The notes under the pieces were generated by a model. That model was given only the letters and a program-made list of their open reading frames with translations, was not told where the DNA came from and did no database searches. Below are positions 40,655 through 49,261 of a DNA stretch of 64,000 nucleotides, in pieces; position 1 is the first letter of the stretch; each line of letters starts with the position of its first letter. Origin of the DNA: JAVBMV01 sp031552145 (lineage in GTDB: Bacteria; Myxococcota; Myxococcia; Myxococcales; UBA5297); contig JAVBMV010000006.1 in the NCBI GenBank assembly GCA_031552145.1, positions 1 to 64,000 of the forward strand, in the 5' to 3' direction. The position numbers and the translations under genes were made by a program.

Positions 40655-42001
40655 TCAGTTTATGCCTTTGGCCAAGCTTTTGGCCGAACTCCTGGCCGCG
40701 AATGGATCGGTGAGGAACCAGGTCTTCTCTCGACCGGGCCCGACGCTGAGGCAGATGACGGGCACGCCGCTGAGCGCCTCTATCCGTTCGATATAGGCGT
40801 GCGCCGCGCGGGGGAGCTGCTCCGGTCCAGTCATCTCGTTGAGCGGCTCGGACCATCCCTCCATCTCTTCGTAAATGGGCTCGGCGCCGGAGAGCTCGTC
40901 GATGCAGCCGGGAAGCTCGTCGATCGTCTTTCCTCCGACTCGATAGCCGACCGCGATCCGGAGCTTGGGGCAGCCGGAGAGAACGTCGAGTTTGGTCAGG
41001 ACCAGCCCCGAGAGTCCGTTGACGCGCGCCGCGTACCGGAGCACCAGCGCGTCGATCCAGCCGCAGCGGCGCGGGCGCCCGGTGGTCGAGCCAAACTCGC
41101 CTCCGGCGGCGCGGAGCCAATCGCCCTCCTCTCCGAGCAGCTCCGTGGGGAAGGGGCCAGCGCCGACGCGCGTGGCGTAGGCCTTGGTGACGCCCAGTAC
41201 GCCATCGATCGCCGTGGGGCCTACGCCCGAGCCCGTGGCCGCGTTCCCCGCGACGCAGTTGGAGCTGGTGACGTAGGGATAGGTGCCATGATCGACGTCG
41301 AGCAGGGTGCCCTGCGCCCCCTCGAAGAGGACGCGGGCGCCGCTCTTCATGGCGCGCGCAAGTACGAGCGAAGTGTCGCTGATGTAGGGAGCGAGGCGGA
41401 GGCCAAGCTTATGGAAAGACTCGGCGATGTGCTCCGCATCGAGCGCGGGCGCCTCCTGCCCCGTCGCCGCGGCCAACAGCGTGAGCTCCTGCCGCACGCG
41501 CGGCAGCGCCTGCTCGATAGCGGCGCGCAAGCGGGAGCGTTCGCGGAGATCGCGGACCCGGATGCCGCGCCTGGCCACCTTGTCCTCGTAGGCAGGACCG
41601 ATGCCGCGATGCGTGGTGCCGATCGCCTTCGCGCCGCTCGCCGCCTCCCGAAGGCTGTCGAGCAGCTTGTGCCAGGGCATGATGAGGTGTGCGTTCTCGC
41701 TGACGAGCAGCTGCTCCTCTTGAGCGAAGAAACCATCGGCCTTGACTCGGTCGATCTCGATGCAGAGTTGCTCGGGATCGACGACGACCCCATTGCCGAT
41801 GATGCAGCGAACCCGCTTGTGCAGAATGCCGGAGGGGAGCAGATGGAGCACGGTCTTACGCCCCTCCACCACGACGGTGTGGCCAGCGTTGGCTCCTCCT
41901 TGAAACCGGACCACTAGATCGGCGCGTGCGGTCAGGGCATCGACGATCTTGCCCTTCCCTTCGTCCCCCCACTGCGCTCCGACGACCACGATGTTCGGCA
42001 T
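40655..42001 (-). CDS. purA: Adenylosuccinate synthetase
   Basis: 448 residues, slightly longer than the E. coli enzyme. It condenses IMP with aspartate using GTP, the first step from IMP to AMP. The N-terminal GTP loop is VVVGAQWGDEGKGKIVDALT. IMP-site segments include QGGANAGHTVVVEGRK, TTHRGIGPAYEDKVARRGIR and FEGAQGTLLDVDHGTYPYVT. The signature RCGWIDALVLRYAARVNGLS follows. ATG 42001 has AGAGGA just ahead; an upstream in-frame TTG is less likely. It lies downstream of the heme lipoprotein gene. Confidence 0.97.
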   Translation of the reverse strand: MPNIVVVGAQWGDEGKGKIVDALTARADLVVRFQGGANAGHTVVVEGRKTVLHLLPSGILHKRVRCIIGNGVVVDPEQLCIEIDRVKADGFFAQEEQLLVSENAHLIMPWHKLLDSLREAASGAKAIGTTHRGIGPAYEDKVARRGIRVRDLRERSRLRAAIEQALPRVRQELTLLAAATGQEAPALDAEHIAESFHKLGLRLAPYISDTSLVLARAMKSGARVLFEGAQGTLLDVDHGTYPYVTSSNCVAGNAATGSGVGPTAIDGVLGVTKAYATRVGAGPFPTELLGEEGDWLRAAGGEFGSTTGRPRRCGWIDALVLRYAARVNGLSGLVLTKLDVLSGCPKLRIAVGYRVGGKTIDELPGCIDELSGAEPIYEEMEGWSEPLNEMTGPEQLPRAAHAYIERIEALSGVPVICLSVGPGREKTWFLTDPFAARSSAKSLAKGIN

Positions 42002-42110
42002 ACTGTCCTCTGGCTTGGCCAAGGCTGCGTTGCGATGGCCGCGTCTTTCCCTCGCGAGCCGGCCAAGCCATAGCAGCCCGGCACCATTAGGTCGAGAGCC
42101 TTCGGGCAGG

Positions 42111-42608
42111 TCAGTTCTTTTGCGCCCCCTCTTCTATCCACCTGCGGATCAGCTCGGCCTCCTTGGGAGCGAAGGACCGCAGGCCTCCGCTGTTGAGGGG
42201 CATCGCTCCGCCACAGGGAGGGGGCTCGCTCAGGAGCAGATAGAGCCCGCTCTTGGCGGGGTCGCCCGGCGCGACGTAGGCGACAGCGGGGTTGCAGGCG
42301 AGCGCGCCACCCCCCGTCAGCGCTCCATAGCTCTCGTCGGGGGTGAGTGGCGGAGGCGCGGGGGTGTCGTCGGGCGAGTCTGGAACGAAATGGCACTTGG
42401 CGCAGCGCGCCGTCAGAATGGGCTGAATCTGTCTCTCGAAGCTCACCGGCGAGAGCGAGGCGTCGCTCTCGACATCGGTGGCTGTCGCGTCAGCTTGCCC
42501 GCCCTCCTTGGAACCATCGCCGCAGCTCGACGCACTGGCCGCGAGGGCGAGCACCAGGGCAGACAGGTAGGGACTGGCCACTCTGCTTCGGCTCCGCGAA
42601 AGGCGCAT
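42111..42608 (-). CDS. c-type cytochrome-like lipoprotein
   Basis: 165 residues. Lipoprotein signal: VASPYLSALVLALAASASSC. A low-complexity Asp/Ser/Ala linker leads to one heme c site, ILTARCAKCHFVPDSP (CxxCH). Then come GALACNPAVAYVAPGDPAKS, PPPCGGAMPLNSGG with the distal Met typical of these small domains, and ELIRRWIEEGAQKN. This is the plan of the cytochrome-c-like (PSC/PSD1-associated) domain common in Myxococcota and Planctomycetes. The redox partner is unknown. It is divergent from the sigma factor gene at 42720. Confidence 0.8.
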   Translation of the reverse strand: MRLSRSRSRVASPYLSALVLALAASASSCGDGSKEGGQADATATDVESDASLSPVSFERQIQPILTARCAKCHFVPDSPDDTPAPPPLTPDESYGALTGGGALACNPAVAYVAPGDPAKSGLYLLLSEPPPCGGAMPLNSGGLRSFAPKEAELIRRWIEEGAQKN

Positions 42609-42719
42609 GCCATCCCTCCCCCAAACCGGTTGCCCAGCGAGCGCACGCCGCGTACTCTGCGCCCGCGCCCCAGGCGTTGAATCAATCTCCACCCTCCTCC
42701 GTCCAACCGGAAGTTCCGC

Positions 42720-43340
42720 GTGCCACTCGACGATCTCACCCTGGTCAAGAAATGCCGAGCTGGAGATCGCGGGGCGTTTCGCGTGCTGGTCGAACGCTAC
42801 CAGCGCCGGGCCTATGCCCAGGCGCTGGGAATGCTGAAGGAGAGCGACGATGCCATGGAGGTTGCGCAGGAGGCCTTCCTCAAGGTCTACAAATACCTGG
42901 AGCACTTCAAGGGGGAGTCGAGCTTCTCGACTTGGCTGCATCGCATCGTCGCCAACGCCTGCATCGATCGGCTTCGGCGGGCGCCCAAACGGGTACATGC
43001 TGTCGAACTCGGCGAGCTGCAGGAGCGGCTCGATAGAGACGAAGTCGATACGGAAGGGCTCGTCGCCACTCGCCTCGGCACTGATCCAGAAGAGACACTG
43101 CTGCGCGGCGAGCTGGCCGGAAAGCTCGAGGAGGCGCTCGCGGAGCTGCCGGAGAAGCACCGCGAGATCCTGGTGCTGCGAGAGCTGGAGGGGTTGAGCT
43201 ATGAGGAGCTGGCCCAGACGCTTAGGATACCGAAGGGGACGGTCATGAGCCGCCTCTTCCACGCGCGAGCCAGGATGCAGGAGCGGTTGGCGCGCTACAT
43301 GCCCAGGAGAGGCCAGCCAAGAGAGAGCGGCGCAGAATGA
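42720..43340 (+). CDS. RpoE-like ECF sigma factor
   Basis: 206 residues. Region 2: LVERYQRRAYAQALGMLKES, AMEVAQEAFLKVYKYLEHFK and SSFSTWLHRIVANACIDRLR. Region 4: LPEKHREILVLRELEGLSYE, then ELAQTLRIPKGTVMSRLFHA. The longer region 2-4 linker and the following zinc-finger anti-sigma gene fit an RpoE-type ECF factor that responds to envelope stress. The start is GTG 42720, with no strong ribosome-binding site seen. Its stop overlaps the anti-sigma start by four bases. It should control this five-gene operon and possibly other surface genes. Confidence 0.9.
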   Translation: MPLDDLTLVKKCRAGDRGAFRVLVERYQRRAYAQALGMLKESDDAMEVAQEAFLKVYKYLEHFKGESSFSTWLHRIVANACIDRLRRAPKRVHAVELGELQERLDRDEVDTEGLVATRLGTDPEETLLRGELAGKLEEALAELPEKHREILVLRELEGLSYEELAQTLRIPKGTVMSRLFHARARMQERLARYMPRRGQPRESGAE

Positions 43341-43885
43341 AGAAGGGATGCCAGAGCTTCGCGACCATCCTCTCGGCTTACGCCGACGGGGAGGGCTCGC
43401 GCCGGGAGCGGGCTCTCTTCGAAGCGCACCTGTCGGGCTGCGGCGACTGCCGCGAGCGGCTCGTCCAAGTCGATCTGCTCTCGCGCTCGCTCCGCGCGAG
43501 GCTCGAGGCGCGCGCGCAAGAGGCCGACTTCTCTGGCTTCGCGGAGAAGGTCTTCCAGGGGATCGACGCCACGCGACCGGGCCTCGTCGAGCGGATGCGC
43601 GTCGCCTTCGGCGAGCTGATGTCCTTTCACCGCACCGCGGTGCTCGCTTCGGCCGCCACCGCCGCCATTACGCTGCTCCTCGCGGTGCCCTTCGCCTACT
43701 GGCTGGCGCGCAGCGATCTGGAGCCGCAGGTGATCGTCCAAAGCTTGGAACTCGACGATCCCACCATCCAGCCCGTGGTGATGAACATGGGGGATGGTAA
43801 GACCTTGATCATGCTGGTACGGCAGCCCGATGCTGAGCCAGCGCAACCCCAGCTCCCGCGCCCCCCCTCAGGAGGTGACCTGTGA
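43337..43885 (+). CDS. Zinc-finger (zf-HC2) anti-sigma factor
   Basis: 182 residues. The N-terminal anti-sigma domain has ALFEAHLSGCGDCRERLVQV (HxxxCxxC) with an upstream Cys5 (KKGCQSF), the usual zinc site. One membrane helix (TAVLASAATAAITLLLAVPF, ending FAYWLA) is followed by a short periplasmic tail. It should hold the ECF factor encoded just upstream until an envelope signal triggers release. ATGA overlap with the sigma gene. Confidence 0.85.
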   Translation: MKKGCQSFATILSAYADGEGSRRERALFEAHLSGCGDCRERLVQVDLLSRSLRARLEARAQEADFSGFAEKVFQGIDATRPGLVERMRVAFGELMSFHRTAVLASAATAAITLLLAVPFAYWLARSDLEPQVIVQSLELDDPTIQPVVMNMGDGKTLIMLVRQPDAEPAQPQLPRPPSGGDL

Positions 43886-44319
43886 TCCACTCCGCAAGAC
43901 CCGCGCTCTTCGCGCTCGTCGTTCTCTCCGCGCTCCCGCTCCTCTCGTCCACCGCTTGGGCACAGGAGGGTAAAGCCAAGCTCGAGGTGATGGTCGCCAA
44001 GGTCTCGACCTCGGGCGCCTCCATCGATCCCGCGCTCAAGGCCATGGCGGCCGACTTCAAACGCAACGGCCTCGCCTTCACCAACTACGCGCTGGCCAGC
44101 ACCACCAAGGTGGAGCTCACGAAGGGGAAGGCGAGCAGCGTGAAGCTGCCGAAGGGGAACGCCGAACTCACCCTCTTGAGCGACGATAAGGGAAAGCTGC
44201 GCATCAAGGTCTCGGTTCCTGGGAGCACCTCGGAGATCAGCATGACGCCGGGCGGCGAGGCCTACCTCGAGGCAGGACCCCAGGGTGACGGCAAGGTCTT
44301 CCTCGTCCTGCGCCGCTGA
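43882..44319 (+). CDS. Small exported protein of the sigma operon, unknown function
   Basis: 145 residues from GTG 43882 (AGGAGGTGACC ahead, overlapping the anti-sigma stop by four bases). The signal peptide is LFALVVLSALPLLSSTAWA. The mature part has an FKRNGLAFTNYALASTTKVE segment, then KASSVKLPKGNAELTLLSDD and short beta strands ending KVFLVLRR. It has the look of a small all-beta periplasmic protein; no family is recognised. It lies between the anti-sigma gene and the outer-membrane gene. Confidence 0.7.
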   Translation: MIHSARPALFALVVLSALPLLSSTAWAQEGKAKLEVMVAKVSTSGASIDPALKAMAADFKRNGLAFTNYALASTTKVELTKGKASSVKLPKGNAELTLLSDDKGKLRIKVSVPGSTSEISMTPGGEAYLEAGPQGDGKVFLVLRR

Positions 44320-44339
44320 CGGAAGGACGTGGAAGTAGG

Positions 44340-45605
44340 ATGGCGAGTCCCCTGCGCCGCGCCGCGCTCACCTGGCTCTTCAGGCTCCTCTCGTCGGTTG
44401 GGTTGAGCGCTCTCGTCACACAGGCAACCAGCGCGCGCGCCGCCGAGCTGGCGCTCTCACTAAATGTGGGTCCCGATTTGCAGGCGCGGGAATGGTTCGC
44501 GCGGGTCGAGCCACAGCTCTCTTTTTCCAGCGAGCCGCTGAAGCTGGAGCTCGCGGCCCCGCTGCGCCTCGCCATGGGTCCGCTCTTCGAAGGAGAGCCG
44601 GGGGCCTATCGCGAACGCGACTTCGACAGCTCCTCCGACGCGGGGCGCGTCCTGCGCAGGCTGGAGGTGACGCTGGGGCGCGATGCCTTTTCGCTGCGCG
44701 TGGGGCCGCTCTCGCACGCGCGCTTGGGGCACGGCACGCTGGTGCAGGGCTTCACGAATGAGCTCGATCCCGAGCAGGCGCCCGCGGGCGCGATGATGGC
44801 GATCCGCTCGGGTCCGTTGGCGGCCGAGCTCCTGGCGAGCGACATCACCCGGAGCGAGCTCTTCGCGGGCACCCTCTCGCTCGAGCCGCTCACGCTCTTG
44901 GGCTTCGCCACCGATCGCTTCCACCTGCTTGTGAGCGGCGCCGTCGACGGCTCCGCCCCCACCCCGGGCGAGGCGAGACAGGTGAGCTTCATCGGCGCGG
45001 GCAGCGATCTCGTCCTGCTGCGCTTCGACTCCTTCCGCCTCACCCCCTACTTCGACGCCAACGCGCGCGCCTTCGAGCATGGTGTCGGGCTCCACGCGGG
45101 CTTGATGCTCGACATCGATCTCACCCTCACCTCGTTCTCGTTACAGGCCGAGTGGCGCAGGGCGCGCGGCGCCTACCTGCCGGACTATTTCGACGTCGCC
45201 TATCAGCTCGAGCGGCTCGCCTGGAGCGACGCGCTGCCGAAGTCCTCGGTGGAGCGAGAGGAGCCCTGGGATAGCGCCCTGGTCACCCTCCGCGCCTCCT
45301 TTGCGTCGATCGACATCCAAACATCGGTCTCGACCCGCCCCGGCGGCGCGCTCGACGGCAGCTTGGTGCTCTCCACCAATCTTCCCCTCCTCAACTTCGC
45401 GGCGGTGGGGGTATGGCGCGGCGAGTCGGAGGGGAGGCCCGAGCGGCTACTCATGGCGGCTCAGTCCACCCTGCGCTTCACCGACATGCTCTACCTCTGG
45501 AGCCACGCGGGGAGACTCTACGAGCTGGGCTCCGCCCAGCGGGGCGAAGGGCCGAAGCCGCTCTGGCTGTTGGGCGCTGGCGCCGGCATGGCGATGGGAC
45601 TCTAA
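44340..45605 (+). CDS. Probable outer-membrane beta-barrel protein
   Basis: 421 residues with a signal peptide (LSSVGLSALVTQATSARA). The mature protein is a succession of short amphipathic strands separated by polar loops (LKLELAAPLRLAMGP, LRRLEVTLGRDAFSLRVGPL, VSFIGAGSDLVLLRFDSFRL, HAGLMLDIDLTLTSFSLQAE, LVTLRASFASIDIQTSVSTR), with an apparent ~16-20 strands and an aromatic-poor end (GAGAGMAMGL). That matches a porin-like barrel. It belongs to the sigma/anti-sigma operon, which suggests envelope-stress-controlled expression. The substrate is unknown. Confidence 0.65.
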   Translation: MASPLRRAALTWLFRLLSSVGLSALVTQATSARAAELALSLNVGPDLQAREWFARVEPQLSFSSEPLKLELAAPLRLAMGPLFEGEPGAYRERDFDSSSDAGRVLRRLEVTLGRDAFSLRVGPLSHARLGHGTLVQGFTNELDPEQAPAGAMMAIRSGPLAAELLASDITRSELFAGTLSLEPLTLLGFATDRFHLLVSGAVDGSAPTPGEARQVSFIGAGSDLVLLRFDSFRLTPYFDANARAFEHGVGLHAGLMLDIDLTLTSFSLQAEWRRARGAYLPDYFDVAYQLERLAWSDALPKSSVEREEPWDSALVTLRASFASIDIQTSVSTRPGGALDGSLVLSTNLPLLNFAAVGVWRGESEGRPERLLMAAQSTLRFTDMLYLWSHAGRLYELGSAQRGEGPKPLWLLGAGAGMAMGL

Positions 45606-45610
45606 CCCAC

Positions 45611-46798
45611 ATGTTCTCTCGACGCATGGATTGGGCGGAGCGTCCCAATCGGCTCGCCGAAGCGCAGGCGGAGCTCGCCCGAGCTGGCCGGGCGAACACC
45701 CTGATCGATCTGACCGAGAGCAACCCGACGAGGCTGGGGCTCGCGCCGCCGGAGGAACTCGTCGCGGCCCTCCTCTCCGATCGGAGGGCTGCCACCTACT
45801 CGCCCGATCCACAGGGACTGCCGAGCGCGCGCGAAGCGATTTGCCGCTCGCTCTCGGAGCGCTGCCCCACGCTCGCACCGGAGCAGGTGCTCGTCACCGC
45901 CTCTACCAGCGAGAGCTACTCCTGGCTCTTCAAGGTGCTGGCCGATCCTGGAGAGCGGATCCTGGTGCCGACACCGAGCTACCCGCTCTTCGAACATCTG
46001 TCGCGGCTCGAGTCGGTCATCCCAATCCCCTACCCGCTCCGCTACGACGGCGAGTGGCACCTCGAGTTCGGTGCGCTGGAAGAGGCCGCCCGAGAAGGGG
46101 CGCGCGCCGTCGTGGTGGTATCGCCCAACAACCCCACGGGCTCCTACCTGAAGCGCTCGGAGCTGGCTCGACTCGACGCGCTCTGTCGCGATCACTCCAT
46201 GGCGCTCATCGGCGACGAGGTCTTCTTCGACTATTCGCTCTCGATTCCCTCGCCGCACGAACCGCGCTGCTCGGTCCTCGAGTCGACGGCACCGCTCGCC
46301 ATCTCCCTCGGCGGGCTCTCGAAGAGCTGCGCCGCGCCACAGCTGAAGCTCGGCTGGATGGCGCTGGTCGGAGAAGAGGGCCCTGTGGAGCGCGCCCGAG
46401 CCGCGCTCACTCTAGTGGCCGACACCTTCCTCTCGGCCAACACCCCCGCCCAACTCGCGCTGCCCGAGCTCTTGGCACAGCGCGCCGCGATCCAGCGTCC
46501 AATCATCGAGCGCATCGGGTCGAACCTCGCCTCCCTGCGCGCACTCTGGAGCGAGCGGAGCAACTGGAACCTCCTTCCGGTCGAAGGCGGTTGGTCCGCC
46601 ATCCTGCGCGTCCCCCGCTCCATGACCGAGGAGGAGTGGGTGCTCACGCTCCTTCGAGAAGAAGAGCTGCTGCTACACCCCGGCTACTTCTTCGACTTTC
46701 CCTCCGAGGCCTACCTGATCCTGAGCCTACTGACCGAAAGAAAATTCTTCCGAAAGGGAACGGAACGACTCGTCGAGCGGCTCGGGCGATACGTGTAA
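45611..46798 (+). CDS. PLP-dependent aminotransferase, class I/II
   Basis: 395 residues of fold type I. N-terminal arm LTESNPTRLGL; substrate and cofactor elements ATYSPDPQGLPSAREAICRS, VTASTSESYSWLFKVLADPG, VPTPSYPLFEHLSRLESVIP, VVVSPNNPTGSYL (the NNPTG loop) and ALIGDEVFFDY (Asp contacting the pyridine N). The PLP lysine is in ISLGGLSKSCAAPQLKLGWM. Closest in style to class I alanine/aromatic or Glu-pyruvate aminotransferases; the amino-acid substrate is not readable. It starts five bases after the barrel gene stop. The tyrosine-phenol-lyase gene further on hints at aromatic amino-acid turnover in the neighbourhood, but that is a guess. Confidence 0.85.
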   Translation: MFSRRMDWAERPNRLAEAQAELARAGRANTLIDLTESNPTRLGLAPPEELVAALLSDRRAATYSPDPQGLPSAREAICRSLSERCPTLAPEQVLVTASTSESYSWLFKVLADPGERILVPTPSYPLFEHLSRLESVIPIPYPLRYDGEWHLEFGALEEAAREGARAVVVVSPNNPTGSYLKRSELARLDALCRDHSMALIGDEVFFDYSLSIPSPHEPRCSVLESTAPLAISLGGLSKSCAAPQLKLGWMALVGEEGPVERARAALTLVADTFLSANTPAQLALPELLAQRAAIQRPIIERIGSNLASLRALWSERSNWNLLPVEGGWSAILRVPRSMTEEEWVLTLLREEELLLHPGYFFDFPSEAYLILSLLTERKFFRKGTERLVERLGRYV

Positions 46799-46854
46799 CT
46801 CGACCGGGGGGCAGTGATCGCGGATGATGTGGATGCGCTCGAGCACATCTCGCC

Positions 46855-49170
46855 ATGACCTCCGCCCTCCCCAGACTCGCGCTGCTTCTCTGCGCCACCC
46901 TCCCCTGGCCCGTACAGGCCCAGAATGCGGTCGACGCCGAGCCAGCGCCCAGCCCCATCCCTCTCTCCTTGACGGTGAGCGGCGGCGTCTCGATGGGCGC
47001 CTACGAAGCGGGACTGCTCTACTACTCGATGGAGAGTCTCAAGGCCAACCCCGGGCTGGCCGAGCTGAAGCTGGCGACGGGTGCCTCGGCGGGCAGCGTC
47101 AATGCCATCCTCGCCGCCATCTCGCTCTGCTCCGAAGAGGAGGAGAGCCCCACCGAGAGCTACTTCTGGAAGACCTGGATCCCGCTGGGCCTCGACGCGA
47201 TGCTCCCCTCCGATGAGGTCGGCGCCGACCTGCGGCTCGGGGCGCTCTCCAGAACGGCGCTCGTACGCCAAGCGCAGCTGATCGAGGTGCTCTGGAAGCG
47301 CGGGCTCTCCGAGAAATGCGATCTGGTCATCGCCATACCCGTGACGCGCGTCAAGCCACGCCAAGTCTTCGCTGTGGGAGATCGGCTGGGGCTGAACCGC
47401 ACCGAGGAGAAGTTCACGGTGCGCGTACGGGGGCGCGGGCTTGGGCAAGAACCTTTGATCACCAATTATGGCAACACCGCGAGCGCCATGGGAACGCCGC
47501 TGCTCGTCACGGACGATGCGGGAAGGGTCGCCTTCTCGGAGCTGCGCGATCTGGTCCTCGCCTCGTCGGCTTTCCCCATCGCCTTCCCACCTCAGCCGGT
47601 CCGCCATTGCCTCTCTTACGACGAGACGCCGCTTCCCGAGCCACGCTGCCTCGCCACGGAGGCACAGACAGAGCTCTTCATCGACGGAGGAGTGCTCGAC
47701 AACGGGCCGCTGCGCGCGGCGGCGCGCATCGCGAGCGCCGGCCTCGCCTCGGGGGAAGAGGGTGCGCTCTCTTGGCGCCCCATCCCCGATAGCCGCCCAG
47801 GCCCCATCGACGAGCGGCTCTTCTTCACCTTCGTCACCATCGACGCGGTGACCTGGCCGCCCCCTCCCGTCATCGAGGGTGCGAGCGAGACGCTCGCGGG
47901 CATCGTCCAAAAAGTGCTCAGCGGCTTCGTCGATTCGGCCCGCTCCAAGGAGCTGAACTCGCTCCTCGAGGAGTACCCAGGCGTCGCGAAGCAGGCCTTT
48001 CTTCCGAGGAGGCATCTTCCCTCCGCGAGCGAGCCGCTCGGCTACTTCTTCGGCTTCTTCGAAGAGCAGTTCCGCTCTTTCGATTTCGCGCTCGGGATGT
48101 ATGACGGCTGGCGCGTCTGGAAGGATGAGATCGGACCCATGGTTCCCGACTTCCATGGCGGGCCTCTCCATGTGGCGACCCCCTCCAGTGTCCACATGAA
48201 AGAGCTCGCCTGGCGCGAGTTCGCCTGCATGAGGGCGGTGCTCGAGGGCGACACGCGCGCCAACACTTCGGTCAAATGCGCTGGCGACGATCTGGAGGGA
48301 TTCCGTATCCTGCTGCAGGTCGCGCTGGAACGCCTCTTCGATCTCTGCGGGCGCGCCGAGCCATCGAGCGCGGCGAGCAGCAGCACCGCGCCACTCTGCG
48401 CCGCCGCGGTGCGCGGAGAGGAGCCGCCCCGCCTGCCGTGGCTCGCCGTCGACGCGTCGGCTACCTGGAGACGGCGCGAGGGCGAAGGGGAACTCTCCTA
48501 CGCGGTAAGGCGCCTCTCGGCGCATCGGTTCGACTACAAAGATCTGGGCATTGGACGCGCCTCATATGGCAAGGCAATGACGGTCATTCGGGAACGCGTC
48601 CGAATGCTGGGGGATCGGCTCACCGCCGTTCAGCCACTGGAGCATCGAGGGTTGCTCAGCGTCGCGGTGAAGGCGGGCGCCGACACGATCTATTACGCGC
48701 CCCCCGGCCGAGAGGCCTACCTCACCTTCGGCCCCTCGTTGGAGTTGGGCGGCAGCCACGCGGCGCTCCTCGACTCGCTGCTCCCGGCTGGAATGCGCCT
48801 GGCCGGCGCCGCCTCGCTGGGTGGACTGGGCGGGGTGCTCTCCTCCGGCGAGTCGCCCTGGAGCCTGGAGCTGACCGGCGGCATTCTCTACCAACCGCCC
48901 GCCCTCAGCTCGATCGCCGCCCAGCTCCTCTTTGGCCTGCGCGCCGGATATTTACTGGCGAGCGGAGATGATTTCTCCACACGCCGCTGCCCCGAGGGCA
49001 CCCCAAACCAGCTCGGCGGATGCTCCCGTCCCGTGCTCCAACTCCTCGTCGCCGGAAAGCTGATCGAGCGAGTGCGCCTTCAGGTAGTGGGCGAGTGGTT
49101 TCCTCCGACAGAAGAGCAGGATGGGCTCTGGGCCATCTCGCCGGGGCTGGGCCTCCAGATCGCCTGGTAG
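46855..49170 (+). CDS. Patatin-like phospholipase with C-terminal beta-barrel-like domain
   Basis: 771 residues; the signal peptide ends ...PWPVQA. The patatin core is at 35-430: oxyanion hole SGGVSMGAYEAGLLYY, nucleophile elbow ATGASAGSVNAILAA (GxSxG), and catalytic Asp in LFIDGGVLDNGPL (Ser/Asp dyad). The last ~140 residues read as beta strands (ESPWSLELTGGILY, QLLFGLRAGYLLAS, VRLQVVGEW, GLGLQIAW). This resembles outer-membrane patatins such as PlpD, where a C-terminal barrel anchors the lipase. It likely hydrolyses phospholipids at the outer membrane or cell surface. It is a separate gene from the sigma operon, 56 bases downstream of the aminotransferase. Confidence 0.85.
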   Translation: MTSALPRLALLLCATLPWPVQAQNAVDAEPAPSPIPLSLTVSGGVSMGAYEAGLLYYSMESLKANPGLAELKLATGASAGSVNAILAAISLCSEEEESPTESYFWKTWIPLGLDAMLPSDEVGADLRLGALSRTALVRQAQLIEVLWKRGLSEKCDLVIAIPVTRVKPRQVFAVGDRLGLNRTEEKFTVRVRGRGLGQEPLITNYGNTASAMGTPLLVTDDAGRVAFSELRDLVLASSAFPIAFPPQPVRHCLSYDETPLPEPRCLATEAQTELFIDGGVLDNGPLRAAARIASAGLASGEEGALSWRPIPDSRPGPIDERLFFTFVTIDAVTWPPPPVIEGASETLAGIVQKVLSGFVDSARSKELNSLLEEYPGVAKQAFLPRRHLPSASEPLGYFFGFFEEQFRSFDFALGMYDGWRVWKDEIGPMVPDFHGGPLHVATPSSVHMKELAWREFACMRAVLEGDTRANTSVKCAGDDLEGFRILLQVALERLFDLCGRAEPSSAASSSTAPLCAAAVRGEEPPRLPWLAVDASATWRRREGEGELSYAVRRLSAHRFDYKDLGIGRASYGKAMTVIRERVRMLGDRLTAVQPLEHRGLLSVAVKAGADTIYYAPPGREAYLTFGPSLELGGSHAALLDSLLPAGMRLAGAASLGGLGGVLSSGESPWSLELTGGILYQPPALSSIAAQLLFGLRAGYLLASGDDFSTRRCPEGTPNQLGGCSRPVLQLLVAGKLIERVRLQVVGEWFPPTEEQDGLWAISPGLGLQIAW

Positions 49171-49261
49171 AGCGAACAACCGACCAAACGGCGCTCTCGA
49201 CCTGGCCCCACCTTTGATCTAAGGTGCCGCAGCTTTTCACCACTTCACTGGAGTCTGTCCC

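Noticed and set aside
46711..48525. 604-codon reverse-strand frame under the patatin gene
   Set aside because: The same codon-position effect; the forward patatin gene has clear catalytic motifs and a signal peptide.
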